A stretch of 64,000 nucleotides of DNA, from NCBI GenBank assembly GCA_002855745.1, contig NDWX01000010.1, positions 1 to 64,000 of the forward strand. Direction: 5' to 3'. A model generated the notes under the pieces. The model ran no database searches and was not told the DNA's origin. It was given only the letters and a program-made list of their open reading frames with translations. Positions 35,767 to 44,141 of this stretch are shown in pieces (positions within the stretch are counted from its first letter, which is position 1; every line of letters starts with the position of its first letter). This stretch comes from Thermofilum sp. NZ13. Its GTDB lineage: Archaea > Thermoproteota > Thermoprotei > Thermofilales > Thermofilaceae. The position numbers and the translations under genes are program-made.

Positions 35767-36192
35767 GTGAGCGATATAGCGTGGCTTGTATACTCACTGC
35801 TCGACGCCCTCTTCGCAGCTTTAGCAACAATCTTCGCTAAAATGGGCTTGTCACGGGTCGATCCTGTGGTCGTCACAGGCCTCCGCTCGATAGTAATGAT
35901 GGCTTTCACGGTCTCTGTAATGCTGTTGATAAGAGATAAAGCCCTCATAACGAGCCTGACAACCCGCGAGACCCTATTCATAATTCTGAGCGGGGTGGCG
36001 GGCGCTCTCTCCTGGCTTCTCTACTTCGTTGCGCTGCAGTACGGTAAAGCAGTGAACGTCGCGGTGGTAGACAGATCCAGCATACTTTTCATCATTGTCC
36101 TCGCCGCTTTAGTTCTCGGCGAGGAAATCACCATTAAAAAGGCGGTCGCTGCAGGGCTTGTGCTCGTCGCGTTAGTGTTGATTTCCACGTGA
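35767..36192 (+). CDS. EamA/DMT-type small membrane transporter half
   Basis: The 141-residue protein has four to five membrane helices and one EamA domain: LLDALFAALATIFAKMGLSRVDP, then a second helix ending LRSIVMMAFTVSVMLL, AGALSWLLYFVALQYGKA and SSILFIIVLAALVLGEEIT. Full DMT exporters have two such domains, so a dimer of this half-size unit is expected. Substrate is unknown. Its 3' end overlaps the minus-strand small gene by about 20 bp. Confidence 0.8.
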   Translation: MSDIAWLVYSLLDALFAALATIFAKMGLSRVDPVVVTGLRSIVMMAFTVSVMLLIRDKALITSLTTRETLFIILSGVAGALSWLLYFVALQYGKAVNVAVVDRSSILFIIVLAALVLGEEITIKKAVAAGLVLVALVLIST

Positions 36193-36321
36193 CTCTACGG
36201 GTCTCACGATGATTTTCTTCAACTCCCGCCTCATCCGCCAGTAGTGATACTCGATAGCCAGGATCACTATCAACACTACTAGAGTTATCGCTCCGACAAC
36301 GATAGCTATGAAGTCCATCAT
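36172..36321 (-). CDS. Small single-helix membrane protein
   Basis: On the minus strand ATG 36321 opens 49 codons to TAA 36172-36174. The product starts with a hydrophobic helix (DFIAIVVGAITLVVLIVILA) and continues as a basic cytosolic tail (RMRRELKKIIVRP). GTG 36342 would add seven residues (MAEIVLG). The TTTAAA box at 36350-36355 is centred 31 nt before the ATG and fits a short-leader transcript. The frame is open, codon choice is gene-like and the tail is strongly amphipathic. No family was recognised. It overlaps the EamA gene end convergently. Confidence 0.5.
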   Translation of the reverse strand: MMDFIAIVVGAITLVVLIVILAIEYHYWRMRRELKKIIVRPVESRGNQH

Positions 36322-36348
36322 GCCTAATACTATTTCTGCCACATTTTC

Positions 36349-36356
36349 GTTTAAAC
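36349..36356. promoter_or_regulatory. Palindromic GTTTAAAC box serving two divergent genes
   Basis: The eight-base palindrome is centred 22-24 nt before the thiI ATG on the plus strand and about 31 nt before the ATG of the small membrane gene on the minus strand. One symmetric TATA element could therefore recruit TBP for both directions. Confidence 0.4.
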
Positions 36357-36374
36357 CAGGGGTGGTATAATTCC

Positions 36375-37853
36375 ATGTCTCTGAAAAACGTGGTACTCGT
36401 CCGGCCCGGCGAGCTCACTGTAAAGGGTCACGAGACGAGGAAGCGCTTTGAGTCGCTTCTCGTGAGGAACATGGAGGATGCACTTCACTCGGAGGGCCTC
36501 CAGGCGGAAGTAAGGAAAGGCTACGGGCGCTTTTACGTCTACGGTCCCCCAGAGTCGTTTAGTGTCCTGTGCAGGGTCTTCGGCGTAAAGTCCCTATCCC
36601 CAGCCGTAGAGGTCGAGTTCCGGGACATCGAGGATCTTATAAGCAAAGGCGAAGAGTACTTTAAGGAGAAAGTTCGCGGCAAAAGCTTTGCGGTCAGAGC
36701 AAGGCGGACCGGGGACCATCCATTTACCTCAATGGACGTTAACAAGCTCCTCGGAGAAAGGTTGCTGAAGTACGCGAGGAAAGTAGACCTCGAAACCCCA
36801 GAGGTTGAAGCCTACGTTGAGGTCAGGGACAAGAAAGCTTACTTCTTTACGGAAATCGTCAAGGCATACGGTGGCCTCCCCATAGGAAGCGAGGGGAAAG
36901 TGGTAGCCCTCGTCTCCGGGGGTTTCGACTCACTTGTAGCTGCGTGGATGGCCCTTAAGAGAGGTGCAGAAGTCGAGTTCTTGTACCTCAACATGGGCGG
37001 CCAGGTCTCGAAATACTACGTCACAAGAGCGGTGAAAACGCTAGCGGATAGGTGGTGCTACGGCTACTATCCCAGGCTGTTCATCGTGGACTTCTCGGGA
37101 TTCATCAGGGAACTGCGTTCAAAGGTAAACCCAGGGCTTCTAGGAGTCGTGCTTAAGAGGTACATGTACAGGGCGGCTAACATCTTTGCCAGGAAAGTGG
37201 GTGCCGGCGGCATAGTTACAGGGGAAAACCTAGGCCAGATCTCCTCTCAAACTCTCAGCAATCTAAACGTCATAGACAAGGCGTCAGAGCTCGTCGTCCT
37301 TCGACCCGTCCTCTGCTTGGACAAAGACGAGATCGTTAGCCTCGCAATGGAAATCGGGACCTACGAGGCTTCGAGCACCGTTAAGGAAATATGCGGTGTG
37401 TACTCGGTGCACCCTAAAACGGCCTCAGAGATAGAGGAGGTGCGACGGGAGGAGGAGAAGATCGAGGAGAGCGTGTTCAGGGAAACTCTTGAGCGGGTTG
37501 AAGTAATCGACGTCCGCCGAACCAGGATCGAGGACCTCTGGAGCGGAAACTTCGTCGACCTTGACATCGACCACATACCCGAGGGAGCCACAGTGTTGGA
37601 CGTGAGGCCAGCCGAGAAGTTCAAGCTAGAACACATTCCCGGAAGCATGAACGTGGATTACTGGAGTGTAGAGGAAGCGGTTAGTCGTATGGGGCGCGAC
37701 AAAACGTACATCATCGTATGTGACGAAGGGGGGTTAAGCAGGGAAGCGGCTTACCGCCTCCGAACCCTCGGGTACAATGCTTACAGCTTGAAAGGAGGTA
37801 TACGAGGCTTTAAGAGGAAGTCTCATCTTCGAGAAGCGCTAGGCGTTTCTTGA
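36375..37853 (+). CDS. thiI: tRNA 4-thiouridine synthase ThiI with rhodanese domain
   Basis: The 492-residue protein installs 4-thiouridine in tRNA and may supply sulfur for thiazole. It has an N-terminal ferredoxin-like and THUMP part (about 1-165), a PP-loop ATPase SGGFDS at 181-186 and a C-terminal rhodanese domain (about 400-480). Both cysteines needed by E. coli ThiI are present: Cys340 in EICGVYSV and the rhodanese Cys449 in IIVCDEGG. Archaeal ThiI proteins often lack the rhodanese domain, so the fused, Escherichia-like form is noteworthy. The 3' end overlaps the M28 peptidase gene by 44 bp on the other strand. Confidence 0.93.
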   Translation: MSLKNVVLVRPGELTVKGHETRKRFESLLVRNMEDALHSEGLQAEVRKGYGRFYVYGPPESFSVLCRVFGVKSLSPAVEVEFRDIEDLISKGEEYFKEKVRGKSFAVRARRTGDHPFTSMDVNKLLGERLLKYARKVDLETPEVEAYVEVRDKKAYFFTEIVKAYGGLPIGSEGKVVALVSGGFDSLVAAWMALKRGAEVEFLYLNMGGQVSKYYVTRAVKTLADRWCYGYYPRLFIVDFSGFIRELRSKVNPGLLGVVLKRYMYRAANIFARKVGAGGIVTGENLGQISSQTLSNLNVIDKASELVVLRPVLCLDKDEIVSLAMEIGTYEASSTVKEICGVYSVHPKTASEIEEVRREEEKIEESVFRETLERVEVIDVRRTRIEDLWSGNFVDLDIDHIPEGATVLDVRPAEKFKLEHIPGSMNVDYWSVEEAVSRMGRDKTYIIVCDEGGLSREAAYRLRTLGYNAYSLKGGIRGFKRKSHLREALGVS

Positions 37854-39063
37854 AGTACTCATCTGCTTTCTTCCATATATCATCCGGGACCGCTTTCTCG
37901 AAAGGAACCTCCTCGGAGTTTGCTAGGTCGAGCAGAAATCTGCATGTAAACTCGCCGATCAGCCTGAATGCGACTGGGTGGAGGTGCTCCACGCTATCTC
38001 TCACGGTGTGTATGTCGGAGCCACTACCGCTAGCGCGGAAAATGTTCACTGCAGGCACCTTCCACTTCCAGACAAAGGACGTGCTATCGCTACTCATGAC
38101 ATCCTCTGTGACGCTCAGGTTCACCCCCATCTCTTTCGCCTTCGATTCCACGTAGCTCCGCAGGGATTTCGAGCCGCTCACGATCGACGCAGACGAGCCC
38201 AGCGCGCCCCCGTGAACGTCTAGATTAACGACGAGGACCGTTTTCTTTTGCTCATCCTTGTGCTTCTCAACATAAGCCTGCGAACCTCTAAGTCCAAGTT
38301 CCTCGGCCCCGAAAAGCACAAACCTTACTGTCCTCTTTAGAGCCCGATCGGACAGGCTTTTAGCCAGCGCAACAGCGAGAGCTGCACCGCCCGCGTTATC
38401 GGTTGCGCCCGGGACGCCCAGAACGCTATCGTAGTGGGCTGTTACGAGAATGATCTCCTCAGGGTACTTGTAGCCGGTTTTCTCAGCTACGATGTTGTAG
38501 CTTAACGTATCCCTATACGTCTGCTCCAGAACTAGCCTAACTCTTTCGGCGGCCAGTAACTTTACGGCGTCCCTGTAGCTCACGTACACAGCGGGCAGAT
38601 TTCCGAACTTCTCTCTCCACTCCCACGGGACAGAAACCCGGCTCAGGTCACGGTACGGCGTGCCCTCGGAGACCACGAGACCAGAGGCCCTTTTCGCTAG
38701 GAGCCTCCAGCTCTCAGCTGAAGGTCTCCCAGTGGCCAGCCCAACCCATCCGCTGTCACTTGGTATCAGCGCTCTGTCTGAGTTCTCGATGTACACGAGC
38801 CTAGCCTCGACTCCCGTAGTCTCGCCGCTGAACCCAATAGGGCTCGCCTGTACTCCTTCCTCGAATGGGCTCAGGACGGATAGTTCTGCCCGGTGAACCT
38901 CGTAAACCTTCACGTTGAACTCCTCGAGCTTAGGCGCGTACCCGCTATGGGTAAGCTCCTCCAAGATCAAGCCCCTGGCCTCTGCCTCGCCCTCGGTACC
39001 GGTGAAGCGTGGGCTCTGCGATAAACGCACGGCCAGCCCGTAAGCGTAGTCGTAGTCGAACAT
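37810..39063 (-). CDS. M28-family aminopeptidase
   Basis: The 417-residue protein has the M28 zinc-peptidase motifs: HYDSVLGVPGATDNAGGAA (first zinc His and Asp), FGAEELGLRGS (catalytic Glu pair) and VVNLDVHGGALG. A later His is in SDIHTVRDS. An inserted PA-like segment lies between residues 75 and 190. No signal peptide, so an intracellular aminopeptidase is likely. ATG 39063 diverges from HypF, 43 bp away, so promoters must overlap. Confidence 0.88.
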   Translation of the reverse strand: MFDYDYAYGLAVRLSQSPRFTGTEGEAEARGLILEELTHSGYAPKLEEFNVKVYEVHRAELSVLSPFEEGVQASPIGFSGETTGVEARLVYIENSDRALIPSDSGWVGLATGRPSAESWRLLAKRASGLVVSEGTPYRDLSRVSVPWEWREKFGNLPAVYVSYRDAVKLLAAERVRLVLEQTYRDTLSYNIVAEKTGYKYPEEIILVTAHYDSVLGVPGATDNAGGAALAVALAKSLSDRALKRTVRFVLFGAEELGLRGSQAYVEKHKDEQKKTVLVVNLDVHGGALGSSASIVSGSKSLRSYVESKAKEMGVNLSVTEDVMSSDSTSFVWKWKVPAVNIFRASGSGSDIHTVRDSVEHLHPVAFRLIGEFTCRFLLDLANSEEVPFEKAVPDDIWKKADEYFKKRLALLEDETSS

Positions 39064-39106
39064 TGACTCATTAGTATTTAACCCCCTCTAATTAGCTTTC
39101 TGACAG

Positions 39107-41380
39107 ATGCCCAGAAAGGCCCTTAGACTGCGCGTGGCAGGCGTAGTGCAAGGGGTGGGATTCAGGCCACACGTGTTTAGATTAGCCAGGCGCCTAGGCC
39201 TTTCGGGGTACGTGGTTAACTTAGGCGGGTCTGAGGTTGAAATCTGGGTAGAGGGAGACGAGAAAGCTGTAAACCTTTTCCCAGAGGCCTTAAGGAGTGA
39301 GACTCCTCGATCAGCCGAGATCGAGGAGACCATCATTGAGGAGGTCATCCCTGCTGGATTCATGGACTTCGAGATCAGGAAAAGCGGGCGGGAACTCACG
39401 AAGATCTCGATGATTCCGCCGGATTTCGGTATGTGCGAGGACTGCAAGAGGGAGATCCTGGACCCGTCTTCAAGGTGGTACCGTTACCCCTTTCACAGCT
39501 GCGCGTGGTGCGGGCCACGCTTCACCATCATCAGGAGCATCCCCTACGACCGCGAAAACACATCAATGGCGGCCTTCCCCCTCTGCAAGAAGTGCAGGGA
39601 GGAGTACTCAGACCCCCACAACACAAGGCGTTTCCACATTCAAGGTATTTCATGCCCCGAGTGCGGCCCCCAGGTTTACCTTGTGGACTCAGATGGAAGC
39701 CCCCTTCGCGTAAAGGACCCCATACTGGAAGCCGCTAGGCTGATCGACGAGGGATTTATTGTAGCTGTAAAAGGCATAGGCGGCTTCCACCTTGCGGCCC
39801 GCGCTTCCGACGACCGCGCGCTCAGGGAGCTGAGGAGGAGAAAGAGGAGAGGCCGAAAACCCTTCGCGGTGATGGCTCTCGACATTGAAACGGCTAGAAG
39901 GGTAGCTGTCGTGGACAGCCAGGCGGAGCAAATCCTCCTGAGCCCGGCTAGACCCATACTCATACTCCCTAGGCGTGACGTGGTTTCACCCGAGGTCGCG
40001 CCCGGTCTTAAAACCGTCGGGGTCATGCTGGCTTATACACCTCTACACTACCTCCTACTAGCCGGGACGGAGGATCGCTTCGCAGTAATGACGAGCGGTA
40101 ATGAGAGCGGCGAGCCGATAATAAAGGACAACGAGGAAGCACTGGAGAAGCTAAGAGGTGTAGCCGACTATTTCCTGTTGCACAACCGCGAGATTGTGAA
40201 CAGGGTTGACGACAGCGTCTTGAGGTTCGCGGACGGTGAGCCAGTTTTCCTGCGGAGGTCAAGAGGCTACGCTCCCAGGTGGCTTAGAGCGCCTCGAGGC
40301 TTCAAGAGGCCGGTAGTAGCCTTGGGGGCAATGCTGAACAACACAGGGGCTGTTGGCCTGCGGGAGTACGTCATACCGACTCAGCACATAGGAGACTTAG
40401 AGAACATTGAGACGCTCAACTTTCTGAGAGAGGCGCTTTATTTCTTTATAAGGACGTACGCTATATCACTCCGCGATGCCGTCATTGTAGTAGATAAGCA
40501 CCCAGGCTTCTTGAACAGGGTGCTTGCTCGGGAGTTAGTGGAAGAGTATGGGGCGGAGCTCCTCGAATTTCAGCATCACGTGGCCCACGTGGGTGCTGCT
40601 CTTCTCGAGTACAAGGTGCGAGAGGGGTTCGGGATCGCGATAGACGGTGTAGGTTACGGCGATGACGGTGCAATTTGGGGGGGAGAAGTTATGCACCTGC
40701 AGGAGGGAGGCTATAGTCGCGTAGGGGGGCTTGAGTACCTTCCCATGCCCGGCGGGGACAGATCGACGATCTACCCGTCTCGGATCGTAATCGGGGTTTT
40801 AGCCGAGAAGCTGAGCGTGGAAGAGACGCTGAAACTAGCGGCTAAACTAGGGCTGGACAGGCAGCTCCCAGGTGGGGTGAGAGAAGCCTCGGTTGCTGCC
40901 GTTCAGTCAAGCAGAAGCATTAAGTGCTCTAGCGTTGGGCGATTCCTGGACGCCGTCTCCGCGCTGTTGCACGTCTCGTGGGAAAGGACCTACGAGGGAG
41001 AGCCAGCTATAACGCTTGAGGAGTTCAGCTGGGGCGGCAGACTGTTGAACTACAAGTTTGAGCGCGCCGGAAGCATTATCCATACAAAAGACTTCTTTTT
41101 CGACTACGTCCTCAACGGTCGCTTTAATGGGGAGAGAGCTCAGGATGTGGCGTACACTGTGCAATTCGAACTGGGAAGGTCTCTTGCGGAAGTCGCGCTC
41201 GAGGAGGGCGCGAGGACGGTCTACGTGACGGGTGGAGCCGCGGTTAATTCAATTTTGCTGAAAGGTATGAGGTCGGTTATGGGTAAGGAGAACGTTCTCT
41301 TGCAGAGAAAGCTCCCGCCTGGAGATGGAGGGGTTTCAGCGGGACAGGCATACTATGCGCAGCTTAAGGGGATAGCTTAA
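39107..41380 (+). CDS. hypF: Carbamoyltransferase HypF
   Basis: The 757-residue protein makes the carbamoyl group that becomes the cyanide ligand of [NiFe] hydrogenases. Its domains run acylphosphatase (KALRLRVAGVVQGVGFRPHV), paired zinc fingers (CEDC...CAWC, then CKKC...CPEC), YrdC-like (AVKGIGGFHLAARA) and Kae1-like (QHHVAHVGAALLE, VTGGAAVNSILL). All are intact. No other hyp gene or hydrogenase is next to it here, so it must serve a hydrogenase encoded elsewhere. Confidence 0.96.
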   Translation: MPRKALRLRVAGVVQGVGFRPHVFRLARRLGLSGYVVNLGGSEVEIWVEGDEKAVNLFPEALRSETPRSAEIEETIIEEVIPAGFMDFEIRKSGRELTKISMIPPDFGMCEDCKREILDPSSRWYRYPFHSCAWCGPRFTIIRSIPYDRENTSMAAFPLCKKCREEYSDPHNTRRFHIQGISCPECGPQVYLVDSDGSPLRVKDPILEAARLIDEGFIVAVKGIGGFHLAARASDDRALRELRRRKRRGRKPFAVMALDIETARRVAVVDSQAEQILLSPARPILILPRRDVVSPEVAPGLKTVGVMLAYTPLHYLLLAGTEDRFAVMTSGNESGEPIIKDNEEALEKLRGVADYFLLHNREIVNRVDDSVLRFADGEPVFLRRSRGYAPRWLRAPRGFKRPVVALGAMLNNTGAVGLREYVIPTQHIGDLENIETLNFLREALYFFIRTYAISLRDAVIVVDKHPGFLNRVLARELVEEYGAELLEFQHHVAHVGAALLEYKVREGFGIAIDGVGYGDDGAIWGGEVMHLQEGGYSRVGGLEYLPMPGGDRSTIYPSRIVIGVLAEKLSVEETLKLAAKLGLDRQLPGGVREASVAAVQSSRSIKCSSVGRFLDAVSALLHVSWERTYEGEPAITLEEFSWGGRLLNYKFERAGSIIHTKDFFFDYVLNGRFNGERAQDVAYTVQFELGRSLAEVALEEGARTVYVTGGAAVNSILLKGMRSVMGKENVLLQRKLPPGDGGVSAGQAYYAQLKGIA

Positions 41381-41407
41381 TTAGGCTTCGGCACTGTTTT
41401 CAGAAAC

Positions 41408-41468
41408 GCAATGATGACTTGAACCCGATTCGAGTTATCTAGTGACTGGGGCCGTCGCTGCTGAGCGC
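41408..41468 (+). ncRNA. Candidate C/D box sRNA
   Basis: Between hypF and L35Ae lies ATGATGA (41411-41417, box C) followed 43 nt later by CTGA (41461-41464, box D). The flanks CGC and GCG can form a short terminal stem. Upstream of box D by exactly 12 nt is TGACTG (41443-41448), a weak box C'. A box D' near 41430 (TCGA) is poor. C-to-D span of 54 nt is normal for archaeal C/D guide RNAs. The 12 nt before box D (GGGCCGTCGCTG) would be the guide. Targets were not identified. The weak internal boxes keep confidence low. Confidence 0.3.
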
Positions 41469-41469
41469 T

Positions 41470-41721
41470 CTATAGGATCGTTACCTCAGATCCGAGCGCG
41501 ATGCCGGGAAGATGCCGCCTAAAATATGCAATGAAGCTGTTGCCCCTAGCCCCGTGCTTTCGCACGATCTTTCCGATGAACTTCTTCCCATTTGGGTGCG
41601 TCCACACGACTTTCCTGCCGATCACTAGGTGGGTTGTCGTTTTTCCTTCAACCTCTATTATCACCTGCCTAGGATAGTAACGCTTCCTACCGAGCCTGAA
41701 AGACAGTATCCACCCTCTCAC
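41470..41721 (-). CDS. rpl35ae: 50S ribosomal protein L35Ae
   Basis: The 83-residue product matches archaeal L35Ae: RYYPRQVIIEVEGKTT, then LVIGRKVVWTHPNGKKFIGKIV, KHGARGNSFIAYFRRHLPG and the end LGSEVTIL. Length is normal. It is the last gene of a minus-strand row with the cysteine-rich protein and UxaE homologue upstream, but intergenic distances (52 and 28 bp) do not show whether they are one operon. Confidence 0.88.
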   Translation of the reverse strand: MRGWILSFRLGRKRYYPRQVIIEVEGKTTTHLVIGRKVVWTHPNGKKFIGKIVRKHGARGNSFIAYFRRHLPGIALGSEVTIL

Positions 41722-41773
41722 CGGGTTTCACCCGGTCTTTTAGTAGCAGACCGTGAGGAGAAAAACTTTACGC

Positions 41774-42007
41774 TCATTTTTTACTCAGATCTTCACATAA
41801 ATCATGGCATCTCGAATCAATAGCATTACATACCTGGCTGCATCCATCTCCGTATTTGTTGCAGAGTTCCTCGCATGTCTCCGTGCAACCTGTCTGCTCT
41901 TGGCCCTCGCACTCCTCTATACACTCGGCCAATAACCTTTCGCACCTACTGGTACACTCCTCAACCATCTCCTCACATGCCAGTAAGCAATCTTCACTTC
42001 GAGCCAT
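41774..42007 (-). CDS. Cysteine-rich CX3C repeat protein
   Basis: The 77-residue product has 13 cysteines at 7, 11, 18, 22, 29, 33, 41, 45, 49, 56, 60, 67 and 71. They alternate CX3C and CX6C, giving an 11-residue (three-turn) period that puts all cysteines on one face of successive helices. The spaces are acidic (ECTSRCERLLAECIEEC). This resembles helical-hairpin CX3C proteins or small copper-binding four-helix bundles; metal storage or disulfide exchange are possibilities. No family is recognised with certainty. No signal peptide, so it is cytosolic. It sits 28 bp after the UxaE-like gene. Confidence 0.65.
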   Translation of the reverse strand: MARSEDCLLACEEMVEECTSRCERLLAECIEECEGQEQTGCTETCEELCNKYGDGCSQVCNAIDSRCHDLCEDLSKK

Positions 42008-42035
42008 TGCTTACTCTTGACAGCGCATCATGCTT

Positions 42036-43469
42036 TTATACGTTCCTGCGCACCAGGGCGGCATTACCCGTGAAACCCAGGCTTTCCACCAGCATTGAAG
42101 TCAATCGACGAACTTCTCTATCAACGCTTGCTTTGAACTCGGGCTCTTCCTCGTAAAGTTGAACGATCCCCTCTCTAATAAACCGCTTACCGTCTCTTCG
42201 CAGGTTAAGGGCTACGAAGGAATAGTGCCGGAAAAGGGGTGTGTCCACAAGGTACCTACCCTGGATTCCGCTGAGCCTTACATGCTCTTCTAGGAGTCTC
42301 GCAAGAGTCTCGTCGTAAAGCTCTCCCCTGACGCGAACCTGCTCCTCAAGGAACGCGAGGACCTCATCGTAGATCTCCTCGAAGAACCTCCTGACACGGC
42401 TAGATTCGTGGCGGGCCATCAGGCGCATGAGGAGCTCGAAATACACGCCAGAGACCTTGTACTTGAAGAGACCCCCAGTCGCTCTTCTAATCGTATCGTG
42501 AACCCCAGGGCCTTTCATCGAGAACGGTGCGCGGCCGCTACCGCTGTGGAATGAAAGGAGCACGTTGAAGAGAGCTGAAATACTCGAGTAGACCTTGACC
42601 CTGTCGTAGAGTTCCTCTAAACTTCCTGTGTAATCCTCCCTTTTCTGGAAACCAACGTTAGGCGCAACGAAGTCCACAGGTACCCCACGCTCAGTTGTCT
42701 CTCTTAGAATGAAGTACAATTCTTTCGGGTCTGTGATGTTCGGCGTTTCGTCGAAGGCGACCTCGACTCCAAACTCCCAGGGAACCTCCTCTCGGATGAT
42801 CCTGTAAATGCGCTCAAGCACCTCCACGCTCCTGTAAAGCTTCAACGCAATCCGCTTAACCTCGAGCTGGTCAAACTTCAAGCGGAGACCTCCAAGACTC
42901 ACGTCTACTCCCAAGTATTTGTCGAGGAGGCTACTGTCACCCACCTGATCTTTAAAGAGGGTGCTCACCTCGTCATTGGTCACTTGATCAGCCGCGTGAT
43001 TTATCAACTCGCAGGTATCTATGGTGAAGAAGTAGATGTTGCGCGTGCTCGCAGCCTCTCGCACCTCATCCCGAATGTACTCCAAGACCTTCTCGACTTC
43101 CCTGTCCGAGAGCTTGGTCACCGCTCGTCCTCCTGTGATTCTCCTAACGGCGTCGGTAGCTGAGGCCGTCACGGAAACATGGTCGGCCTCGATCTCGACG
43201 GCAACCCCCTTCTCCTTAGCCTTAGCCGCGCTCAACTCTATGTACCTATGAATGGAGGTTCCAGTGTGGCCTCTCGTAATCTCGTAGGCCCCCGGCGGTG
43301 CGTTTATCACGTACTCCGGTGCGGTTTCACGGTGGTATGAAAGCATAACCCCGCCGGCGGTGCTCTTGTCCTTGAAACCATTGAGTATGCCATCCAGAAA
43401 CACTTCAGGTATTCTGACTCCAACGGCTAAGTGAGGTGTCTTCCCGAGGTAGAGGGGTGTCCGAAGCAT
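42036..43469 (-). CDS. uxaE: Tagaturonate epimerase (UxaE) family protein
   Basis: The 477-residue protein aligns by eye with the Thermotoga UxaE family that interconverts D-tagaturonate and D-fructuronate. Shared blocks are EIEADHVSV, YFFTIDTCELI, EVAFDETPNITDP, NVLLSFHSGSG and RRATGGLFKYKVSG, with metal-ligand His and Asp residues in conserved places. The match is clear in the second half and weaker at the ends, so the substrate in this organism may differ. No other hexuronate gene is near. It is upstream of the cysteine-rich gene on the same strand. Confidence 0.75.
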   Translation of the reverse strand: MLRTPLYLGKTPHLAVGVRIPEVFLDGILNGFKDKSTAGGVMLSYHRETAPEYVINAPPGAYEITRGHTGTSIHRYIELSAAKAKEKGVAVEIEADHVSVTASATDAVRRITGGRAVTKLSDREVEKVLEYIRDEVREAASTRNIYFFTIDTCELINHAADQVTNDEVSTLFKDQVGDSSLLDKYLGVDVSLGGLRLKFDQLEVKRIALKLYRSVEVLERIYRIIREEVPWEFGVEVAFDETPNITDPKELYFILRETTERGVPVDFVAPNVGFQKREDYTGSLEELYDRVKVYSSISALFNVLLSFHSGSGRAPFSMKGPGVHDTIRRATGGLFKYKVSGVYFELLMRLMARHESSRVRRFFEEIYDEVLAFLEEQVRVRGELYDETLARLLEEHVRLSGIQGRYLVDTPLFRHYSFVALNLRRDGKRFIREGIVQLYEEEPEFKASVDREVRRLTSMLVESLGFTGNAALVRRNV

Positions 43470-43558
43470 CTCAAACTACACTTCGAGCCTCCAAGCTTTA
43501 TATCTTCTTGCCCTTGTCTTCCGGCATGAGCGTTTTTAGAGAAGCGCGGGAGCACACG

Positions 43559-44140
43559 CTACTCTCGGCTCCCGTTCCTGGTCAGAAGGCCTCTCTCCTC
43601 GAGCATTTTTGCAGCTTGGCGCAGTACGCCTCGAACCACGTGCCTGAGCCTAATGTCGCCGAGCTTCATAGCGGCACGACGTATGCTCCCCTCCCTCGCG
43701 ACCAGGCTCAGTATTTTCCGCTGATCGCAGTCCAGGCTCAGGTGCTTCAGCGCGAGAACTGCAACCTCCTGCGGTGGCTCGCTGTAAGGCCATGCCTCCA
43801 AATGCTCATCAATAAAGTTTTCGTACTTTTCAATGAGCTCGAAAATGACGAGGTATACGGTATCGTGCGGCCCTAAATTCGGGTAGTGCTTGCGCAGAGC
43901 GGCTCTCAGCTCCTCTGAGCTGTTAAAACCATCCAAACGCGCAACCTCGTCGGTGATCTCGTCCAGCCTGAGCCTGCGCACCTCAAGTACCTTCGCCTTG
44001 CCGATAATTTTACCACCAGCGTGAATAATAACCTCTTCCCCTGGTTTAACCCCCGGATGTTTAGCCCTAATCGTGGCGGTCTTCTTCCCGTGTAAAAGCA
44101 GGGGGATATAAGACTTAGAGAACATTAGGTGCTTTATCAT
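43559..44140 (-). CDS. ASCH-domain protein with C-terminal helix-turn-helix
   Basis: Residues 1-115 form an ASCH domain (PUA-like, RNA- or nucleotide-binding): MFSKSYIPLLLHGKKTATIR and GEEVIIHAGGKIIGKAKVLEV are typical strands. The remaining 80 residues are helical, with a HTH-like segment (LSLVAREGSIRRAAMKLGDI). Such a fusion suggests a nucleic-acid sensing regulator or RNA-modification factor; the exact role is unknown. It starts 1 bp after the end of valS on the same strand, so the two are surely co-transcribed, which hints at a translation role. Confidence 0.75.
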   Translation of the reverse strand: MIKHLMFSKSYIPLLLHGKKTATIRAKHPGVKPGEEVIIHAGGKIIGKAKVLEVRRLRLDEITDEVARLDGFNSSEELRAALRKHYPNLGPHDTVYLVIFELIEKYENFIDEHLEAWPYSEPPQEVAVLALKHLSLDCDQRKILSLVAREGSIRRAAMKLGDIRLRHVVRGVLRQAAKMLEERGLLTRNGSRE

Positions 44141-44141
44141 T

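Noticed and set aside
37850-38155. Plus-strand frame opposite the M28 peptidase
   Set aside because: Antisense shadow of a gene with clear catalytic motifs.
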